Below, one piece after another: positions 57,420-64,000 of a DNA stretch of 64,000 nt. The translations under genes were made by a program, and so were the position numbers. The stretch comes from Chrysophaeum taylorii. Its lineage: Eukaryota; Sar; Pelagophyceae; Pelagomonadales; Pelagomonadaceae. The notes below the pieces were generated by a model. That model worked only from the letters and a program-made list of their open reading frames with translations, was not told the origin of the DNA and did no database searches. The stretch is from NCBI GenBank assembly GCA_029834535.1, contig JAQMWT010000682.1:1-64000 (forward strand), read 5' to 3'. How positions within the stretch are numbered: the stretch's first letter is position 1; each line of letters starts with the position of its first letter.

Positions 57420-57427
57420 TGACGTCA
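57420..57427. promoter_or_regulatory. TGACGTCA palindrome in divergent promoter
   Basis: Perfect palindrome (ATGACGTCAT over 57419-57428) between the GST gene (-, start 57337) and the pseudouridine synthase gene (+, start 57435). It forms a three-codon upstream frame ATG ACG TCA TAA ending 4 bp before the start. Confidence 0.5.
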
Positions 57428-57434
57428 TAATAAA

Positions 57435-58079
57435 ATGGAGATACTACTTACTTACCCTATGTTGTGCATCGTCGGCGCGAGCCTCGCCGCCTCGAGCTAC
57501 CGCATCCTCTTCAGCGATTCGTCGATCCTCGTCGTCGACAAGGACCCGGGGTTGTTGACGGTGCCTGGAATCGGAAAGCCCGACTGCCTCGTGTCGAGGA
57601 TCGGCGGCGGCGTGAGCGCCCCTCACCGCCTCGATCGCGACACCTCTGGCCTGGTCGTTCTTGCCAAAAGCCGCGAGGCCCATCGCGTTCTGTCGATGGC
57701 CTTCCAGAACCGAGAGGTCGACAAGGAGTATCTTGGGGTATCGCACCCGATGCCCCCCGTGGGTCGGGGGGTGATCGATGTTCCGGTCGGCAAGGCGCCG
57801 CCCGCCGAGTTTCCGAGAATACGGGCAGGAATCGGACGGCCCGCGCTGACCGAGTGGCAACGCGACGGCGATTTGCTCCGCCTCCGGCCCATCACGGGCC
57901 GACCCCAACAGATCAGAGTGCATTTGGCGAGTCGCGGCTGGCCGCTCGTCGGCGACGAGCTCCACGGGGGAGTCCCGCACCACCGCCTCTGCCTCCACGC
58001 CTTTTCCCTCAAATTCAAGCACCCGATGTCTCACCAACAACTCTCCTTCGAGGCCGACTGCGACTTTTTTCATCGGTGA
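57435..58079 (+). CDS. RluA-family pseudouridine synthase
   Basis: 214 residues, intronless. The hydrophobic N-terminus (MEILLTYPMLCIVGASLAAS) may be a targeting leader. ILVVDKDPGLLTVPG opens the catalytic domain. HRLDRDTSGLVVLAKS contains the catalytic Asp of the HRLD motif (about residue 67). DKEYLGV, LRLRPITGRPQQIRVHLAS and GDELHGG are the later family motifs. There is no S4 domain. It converts uridines to pseudouridine in rRNA or tRNA, probably in an organelle given the leader; the exact target cannot be read. Length is typical for the short RluA/TruC-like type. Confidence 0.92.
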   Translation: MEILLTYPMLCIVGASLAASSYRILFSDSSILVVDKDPGLLTVPGIGKPDCLVSRIGGGVSAPHRLDRDTSGLVVLAKSREAHRVLSMAFQNREVDKEYLGVSHPMPPVGRGVIDVPVGKAPPAEFPRIRAGIGRPALTEWQRDGDLLRLRPITGRPQQIRVHLASRGWPLVGDELHGGVPHHRLCLHAFSLKFKHPMSHQQLSFEADCDFFHR

Positions 58080-58251
58080 AGTGAAGTGAAGTGAAGTAAG
58101 CGCAGAGATGAGGTTTTTAATTAAGTCAGGTCGTGAGGCTCTGCAAGATCATCGCGGGCGAAAAACAACGACACGGGGGCGGCAGATGACTGCTTCCTCT
58201 TACTATATATATCTCGTGCAATACGCTCCCATCAATCACTCAATCAATCAA

Positions 58252-60849
58252 TCAATCGAAGAGGCCGCTTTTGGACGCCTTGCCGCCGAAGAGGTCGTCG
58301 TCGTCGTCGTCGAAGAGGCCGCCTTTCTTTTTCTTGGCGGGCGCCGTTTTTTTCCCCGAAACTTTGTCGTCGTCGAACAGACTGCCGCGACTCTTGGCAG
58401 ACGGGTCGTCGAAGAGACCTCCCGGCGGGTCGTCGAAGAGGCCCCCGCCAGCCGGCGTCTCGGCTTTGTTGTTCTGTTTGGGCGGCGCCTTTCTAGTAGC
58501 CGGCGGCTCGTCAAAGAGACCGCCGCTCGAGGGCTTTCCGCCGGGAGGATCGTCGAAGAGTCCGCCGTGGCTGTCGTCAAAGAGGCTGGGTGCGGGCGGT
58601 GGAGCAGGAGCCGGCGCGCCAAAGAGGCTCCCAAACAGACCGCCCGACGGTTTTGGCGCTGGAGTCGGTTCGTCGTCGTCGTCGTCGTCGAAAAGGCTCC
58701 CCCCAGTCTGCTTAGCTGCGGGGGGAGCCGGAGCCGGCTCGGAGAACACGCCTCCGCTCGGCTTCGCCGCAGGAGACCTTGCCGGCGGGAATTCCTCTTC
58801 GGCAAACAGGCCGCGCGACGGCGGCTCGGAAGACGGCTCGGAAGCGCCGAACAGGCCGCCACTTTGCTTGGGAGGCGCTCGCTCGCCAAACAGGCTTTCG
58901 CTTGACTTTGCAGCAGGAGACCGTGCCGCCGGGAACTCCTCTTCCGCGAACAGGCCGCCGCGCGAAGGCTTTGACGAACGCTCGGGAGCGCCGAACAGGC
59001 CGTCGTTCGCCTTGGCAGCAGGTGCTAGAGGAGGTTCGTCGTCCGCGAACAGGCCTTTTGACGGCCTGGAGGTGTGAGGTCGAGCCGCGGGAAACTCCTC
59101 TTCAGCGAACAGCCCACCACCCAATGGCTTTTGCTTTGGCTCGTCGTCAGCGAACAACAACCCAGATGATGATGATGGCTTGGATGTCGGCATTGGTGGT
59201 GGTGGTGGTGGTGGCGCCGCCGCCGCAGCGGGTTTGTCGTCGTCGTCGGCGGCGAACAGCCCCGGAAGTGGATGGGCACCGGGTGGAGGCGCGGTCGGCT
59301 TGTCACCGCCAAACAATCTCGATGATGATGATGACGGCTTTGAGGCCGGCACTAGCAGCGGCGGCGCAGCAGCAGCGGGTTTGTCGTCGTCGTCGTCGGC
59401 GAACAGCCCCGGAAGTGGACGGGCAGCGGCGCGTGATTGCGCCGTTGGTTTCTCATCGCCAAACAAGCCCGATGATGATGATGACGACGGCTTTGAGGTC
59501 GGCATTGGTGGTGGTGGTGGTGCCGCCGCAGCAGCGGTTTTGTCGTCGTCAGCGAACAGCCCCGGAAGTGGATGGGCCCCGGGCAGAGGCGCGGTCGGTT
59601 TCTCATCGCCAAACAAGCCCGATGATGATGATGACGACGGCTTTGAGGTCGGCATTGGTGGTGGTGGTGGTGCCGCCGCAGCAGAGGGTTTGTCGTCCGA
59701 GAGCCCAGGAAGCGACTCGACAGCCCGTGTTTGCGGCGCCGGAGCCGGCTTGGCTGGTGACGATTCGGCGGACGACGGCTTATCGGCGACGAATTTCTTC
59801 GCCTTGGGGCGGCGCTTGCTCGCCATGACTGGGCGCGAAGAGATGACCGTACTATCGAGCGTCGAGTCTGCTGACTCGGTGCGAGAGGGCGTCGAATCGG
59901 CGCGAATCGGATCGGCAGCCTGCGGAGCCAGTTCTTCGGGCGGTGGCTTGTGTCGCGGTGGGAGTCTGGCTCCGGGCAGGAGCTTGGTCGGATCGATGGC
60001 GAGGCCTCCGAACTTGTCGAGTCCTCCTTTCTTTTTCGCCGCAGACGATTTGGCCGGCTCGGCGGTGGGCTTCTCATCGACGATGCTCGGCTTGGCGGGC
60101 TCTTGGTCGGCGAACAGGTTGGTCTCCTTCGTTCCGATCTCTTTCGCCTCCGGCGCGACGTCATCAAAGAGACCAGGTGTTGTCGGCGCGGCGGCGGGGG
60201 CATCAGCGAAGAGTCCACCTTTGTGCTTGACGGGCTCTTGGGCTGGCTCTTCGTCGAAGAGCCCGCCCTTGGGTTTTTTGTCGAGTCCCTCCTCGTCGTC
60301 GAAGAGCCCGCCTTTGGGCTTGATGGGCTTTGTGGTTGGCTCTTCGTCGAAGAGCCCGCCTTTCGGCTTTGCAGGTTCCACGGGCAGGTCGTCAGCAAAA
60401 AGCCCACGTTTCGGCTTTCCAGGTTCCACGGGCACGTCGTCAGCAAAAAGCCCACGTTTCGGCTTGGCTGGTTCCACGGGTTGGTCGTCAGCAAAAAGTA
60501 CACCTTTCGGCTTTGCAGGTTCCACGGGTTGGTCGTCAGCAAAAAGTCCACCTTTCGGCTTGGCTGGTTCCACGGGTTGGTCGTCAGCAAAAAGCCCACC
60601 TTTCGGCTTTGCAGGTTCCACGGGCTGGTCGTCAGCAAAAAGCCCACCTTTCGGCTTGCTGGCAGCCGGCTCGTCGTCAGAGAAGAGGCTGCTCCTCGCC
60701 AAGGCAGGCGGTTCCTCGGTTGCGGCGAAGAGACCAGTGTTGGCAGGATCGCTGGGTGCGTCGTCAAACAGTCCGGCGGTCGGGACGTCGAACAAGCCGG
60801 CGGCGTTGTCGTCATCGAACAAACCTTTGGACTTGGTTGGCTTGACGAG

Positions 60850-60895
<46 letters not shown>

Positions 60896-62247
60896 AAGAG
60901 AGGGTCGTCGTCGAACAAGCCGTGGGACTTGCGGGGCTTGTCGAGGGGTTTTGTCGTATCGGCGGTGAAGAGGTCGTCGTCGTCGTCGTCGAAGAGGCCA
61001 CCCCCTGAAAAAATGTCCTTCTTGTTGACCAGGCCGGCGTCTCGCGGTTGCTTGGCGACGTCGGTCGCGAAGACGTCGGCGTCGTCGTCGTCGAACAAGC
61101 CACCTCCGGGCGGCTTCGCATCGTCCCGAGCCGGAGCCGGAGACGAAGCGGGGGGCGCGTCGAAGAGGTCGTCGCCAAAGAGATCCTCATCGCCAAAGAG
61201 ATCGTCGATCTTGGCGGGCTTGGGCTGCTGCGGAGGTTGGATATCCTCGCGAGGCGCGCTCGGGCGCCAGAGGTCGTCGTCGTCGTCTTCTTCGTCGAAG
61301 AGACCGCCCTTGCCAAAGAGGCCTGGGTGATGCTTCATCTCCGGGTGATGCTTCATCTCCGGCTTCTCTTCGTTCCCAAAGAGGTTCTCGGGCTTTTCGT
61401 CCTCGAAGAGACCGGGGAGCTTGACCTTGTGGGTTGGAGGATGGCGCGGCTCGGGCGGCGGCGCGGGCTCGAGACTAGGGTCCTCGAGCATGCTCGCGGC
61501 GTCCTTGGCAACTCGCGACGGCTCGCGTTCTTCCTCGTCGACAAACAGCGAATCGCGCTCCTCCTCAAAGAGATCGTACTGCCCGAAGATGTTCTCGGTT
61601 TTGGCCGGCGGCTCCTCTGCTGCTTCTTCCTCTTCCTCCTCTTCTTCTTCTTCCTCTCGATCGTCGTAGATTTCGTCGTCGTCCAAGTCCTCCAAGTCCT
61701 GCTCGTCCTCCTCGTCCGCAACCTGCCCGATCCCCGCGGACTCGGAGGCAACGTACGCGGGCGTCCCGATGATGTACGGCAGAGGTCGCGAGTTGTATAT
61801 GTCCTCGGCATCGTCGACGTCGTCGTCTTCTTCGAACAACTTCTGACGCAGAGCGACCACCCCCAGCGACAGCGCGATCTCGAGCTTCCCCTTCAATAGG
61901 TCGTCCTCCACGACCTCCTTGGCGATCTCCTCCTTTACCTCCTCCTCCTCATCCTCCTCCTCCTCGTAGACGCGGTTCTCAACGAATTGCGTGTTGCACA
62001 ACATCAAGAATTCGTTCAGAACGTTCCGCGTGCGAATGTCGGCGGCTCGGCTCTCCTTCGCGAGCTCGACGACGGCGGCATCGACGCTGCGCGTCCGAGC
62101 GACGATGCGCTGCGACAGCCCCTCGAGCCGCTCGACGAGCTTGCTGTCGTCCGCAAGGCTTCTGCTGGACTGCATCGCTTTGTCAATACTGACCCTGGAT
62201 CGAGGGTTGTTCGAGCATACCCTGACATCAGCTTCCTTCTTTCTCAT
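58252..62247 (-). CDS. WASHC2: FAM21/WASHC2, WASH complex subunit
   Basis: 1331 residues. The head matches FAM21: SLADDSKLVERLEGLSQRI, RTRNVLNEFLMLCNTQFVEN followed by RVYEEE, then SRPLPYIIGTPAYVASESAG. The tail holds several dozen acidic LF motifs (GLFDDDD, DLFGDE, GLFADDQP), the repeats by which FAM21 binds retromer VPS35 and capping protein. About seven tandem 16-residue units (GLFADDQPVEPAKPKG, 48 bp each) lie at about 60361-60660, and a Gly run near 60850-60895. FAM21 targets the WASH actin nucleation complex to endosomes. The N-terminal ~20 residues before SLADD do not match FAM21, so the true first exon may lie upstream. It is divergent from the NYN gene. Confidence 0.9.
60361..60660. 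repeat. 48-bp minisatellite inside FAM21 gene
   Basis: About six to seven head-to-tail 48-bp units containing GTCAGCAAAAAGCCCACC, each encoding one LFADD motif on the minus strand. Adjacent units are more alike than distant LF motifs, indicating recent amplification. Confidence 0.85.
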
Positions 62248-62477
62248 CCCGTGCTACGCCCGGGCACGCCTGCTCGTTCTCGCTGGGGCCCTCGCAGGCA
62301 TTCGTCGTCTTTGGAGCCATCGTGCCGTAAGTTGCGTTGCGTGCCCTCACTCGCTCACTCACCCACTCACACACACTCTCTCTCCGCTCTAAGACTTTGC
62401 TCTGGAGTCTATGATCGACCGTCGCTCCGAACTGCCCCCCGCCCAACGCTCTGCCCTAAATCCAAACCAAACCCTCC

Positions 62478-63362
62478 ATGGAGACCGTCCTCGTCGTGGA
62501 TGCTGCCTACATCCACTCAGCGCCAGACGTGAACGCGTGGAGCCAGGCGGAGCTGGACCGCGTGGATCCAGCGCGGCTGCGACGACGCGTCGAGGCTGCG
62601 ACCGGGCTCGCCGTGACGAGCGCCGTCTGGTGCGGCGCCAAGGACGGGCGATTCGACAGCGGCGGCGCGAAGCTAGAAAGGTCGCTGCGTCGCGCGGGGT
62701 TCGAGGCGCGGTTCCGGCGCATGAAGGTCGACGAGGTCTTGTGCCGGAACAGGGACTGCCGGAGCTGCAGGCATCGCGCGAACCCCATTCGCGTTCGACG
62801 ACAGTCGGGCGTCGACGTCGACATCTGCACGCGTACCCTAGAAATCGTCTTTGGGGCTTCGGCAGCTGCGACGGTTATTCTCGTGGCGGGCGACGGCGAC
62901 CTCGCTCCCCTCGCCGAAACCCTTCTACGAGCTGGCTTCGATCTTTTCGTATTCGCGTACCCCCGGTCGCTCTCCCCCGAGCTCGCAGACCTCGCCAACG
63001 CCTCCAAGGGCGTCGTCGCGCTCGACGCATCCTTTTTCCGCACTAACAAACCCCCCGAAAAGGAAGACGCGGCGCCCTTGTTTTCCGAGGGGGGGAAGAA
63101 GGACGCCCCGCCTACCCTGGTCCCGACGCAGGTCGCCAGACACGGCCACCTCGCTTCCGCCTCGCCTCTCGTCGTCTCTGCCGACGACACGGCATCCTCC
63201 TCGGGGGGCTGCAAGGATAACCCCGACGACCACTCCTCGGTCGGCCTCCAAGGGAGCGGGAGCGGCTACGACTCCGACGACGACGACGAAGAAATCATCC
63301 TCTTCGACCCGCACCGCGCCCGCCACCCGCTGCCGGCACCACCGCCAAGCCCCTCGCTCTGA
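62478..63362 (+). CDS. NYN-domain (PIN-like) protein
   Basis: 294 residues. The first ~190 form a NYN domain: VLVVDAAYIHS with Asp8, RRMKVDEVLCRNRDCRSC, QSGVDVDICTRTLEIVF with two acidic residues, AGDGDLAPLAETLLRAG and a SLSPELADLA end, the acidic metal-binding pattern of PIN-like RNases (LabA/MARF1 group). A C-x4-C-x2-C cluster (CRNRDCRSC) interrupts the domain and could bind metal. The second half is disordered and acidic. Role as an RNA nuclease is inferred from the fold. An overlapping out-of-frame reading frame starts at 62411 and is probably not translated. Confidence 0.82.
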   Translation: METVLVVDAAYIHSAPDVNAWSQAELDRVDPARLRRRVEAATGLAVTSAVWCGAKDGRFDSGGAKLERSLRRAGFEARFRRMKVDEVLCRNRDCRSCRHRANPIRVRRQSGVDVDICTRTLEIVFGASAAATVILVAGDGDLAPLAETLLRAGFDLFVFAYPRSLSPELADLANASKGVVALDASFFRTNKPPEKEDAAPLFSEGGKKDAPPTLVPTQVARHGHLASASPLVVSADDTASSSGGCKDNPDDHSSVGLQGSGSGYDSDDDDEEIILFDPHRARHPLPAPPPSPSL

Positions 63363-63900
63363 GGATGGATGGATGACCATATCATCCCTCGGGGACTGAC
63401 TACGAGGTGATGTTTATTTTATTTTTATTATTGTGGTTCGTGACTCCCCGGCCAGATTGGATGATCAAGAAGAGCAGACGGAAAATGGATGGAGGAGGCA
63501 CAATGAGCGCAGAGCATGTAGACCGGGAAGGTGCCAGAACGAGTGTTTGGGGTAGAAAGATGGGGCTGGTTCAGAGGCAGCGCGACCGCCGTCGCCGCCA
63601 ATACCACCCATGTTATCAGAGCAATCCAAGCCCGAAAAAGCGTGTACTCAGGCAGGGTATTAGTAGTGCGCGAGTCTCGGGCGAGCGTTGTCGACGCCGT
63701 CAGCACGACCCTGGCCGAGCCGATAGCGAGACATCGGGAGGAGCCGAAGGGCACACGCACGAAGTTCCCTTCTTAGCTTTTCACCCACTTTATCATAAAA
63801 TTCCTAGATGTCGCGCCTCCAAGTCAGTCAGAGAGCCCACCAAGGCACCTGCTCTGTTTGTGCGGAATAGATGTCTGACTGCAAATAACCTCAGCCCGAC
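63363..63900. other. Intergenic region, no supported gene
   Basis: A hydrophobic frame on the minus strand (63428-63760) has no suitable ATG and no recognised homology. Nothing else is seen. Confidence 0.5.
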
Positions 63901-63930
63901 GTTTATTTATTTATTTATTTATTTATTCAT

Positions 63931-63969
<39 letters not shown>

Positions 63970-64000
63970 TTCATTTATTCATTTATTCATTTATTCATTT
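63901..64000. repeat. (TTTA)n microsatellite at window end
   Basis: At least 100 bp of TTTA units with TTCA variants, running off the end of the window. Confidence 0.97.

Noticed and set aside
62411-63046. Frame overlapping the NYN gene in another register
   Set aside because: Arg-rich composition typical of out-of-frame GC-rich sequence; the NYN frame has real family motifs.
63428-63760. Hydrophobic minus-strand frame near the window end
   Set aside because: No ATG in a suitable place and no recognised homology.

Overview
The window looks like nuclear DNA of a GC-rich, gene-dense, flagellated unicellular eukaryote, most likely a heterokont (stramenopile) alga; a pelagophyte-like alga is a guess. 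The grounds are: short GT-AG introns of about 41-165 bp; an isocitrate dehydrogenase carrying an EF-hand, as in diatoms; a PPR-SMR protein; leader peptides followed by Phe, as in heterokont plastid targeting; a multipass membrane family typical of heterokonts; and the ciliary/basal-body proteins PACRGL-like and CEP43/FOP-like. Several genes have start codons only a few dozen bases from the neighbouring gene.

Layout. 1-4.2 kb: broken Ty3/Gypsy retroelement, interrupted by a ~350-bp SINE-like repeat, plus a diverged direct repeat downstream. 4.2-22.4 kb: host gene block with an orphan membrane protein, PPR-SMR protein (-), PACRGL-like (+), FHA-like/Tudor-like protein (-), DUF445 membrane protein (+), IDH-EF-hand (+) and two long coiled-coil proteins (+). 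22.4-26.8 kb: repeat island with a Helitron helicase fragment, a second SINE-like copy with a target-site duplication, and a broken BED/hAT-like transposon. 27.5-33.4 kb: a 14-exon beta-helix/Cys-rich/multipass membrane gene whose model closes exactly on 1578 codons. 34.1-36.8 kb: HtrA/Deg protease and a WD40 protein. 37.4-39.8 kb: two Helitron fragments head to head, making a >2-kb palindrome with a perfect 13-bp-arm hairpin in the middle. 40.0-45.6 kb: a paralogue of the beta-helix gene with a cytoplasmic TIR-like domain added. 45.6-50.1 kb: a gene-poor stretch with a third SINE-like copy. 50.1-63.4 kb: CEP43/FOP-like (-), CTF18 (+), isochorismatase-fold membrane protein (+), RAP-domain protein (+, apparent 4-nt frameshift), YghU-type GST (-), RluA-type pseudouridine synthase (+), FAM21/WASHC2 (-) and a NYN-domain protein (+).

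Most host genes are housekeeping: organelle RNA metabolism (PPR-SMR, RAP, RluA), replication and cohesion (CTF18), endosomal sorting (FAM21), cilium (PACRGL, CEP43) and the TCA cycle (IDH). The most unusual item is the pair of beta-helix receptors, especially the one that joins an extracellular beta-helix and Cys-rich region, a multipass channel-like module and a TIR-like intracellular domain in one chain. A second recurring pattern is the palindrome TGACGTCA within about 60 bp of four start codons, three of them in divergent promoters. Gene models rest on reading frames and splice-site logic only; there is no transcript evidence.
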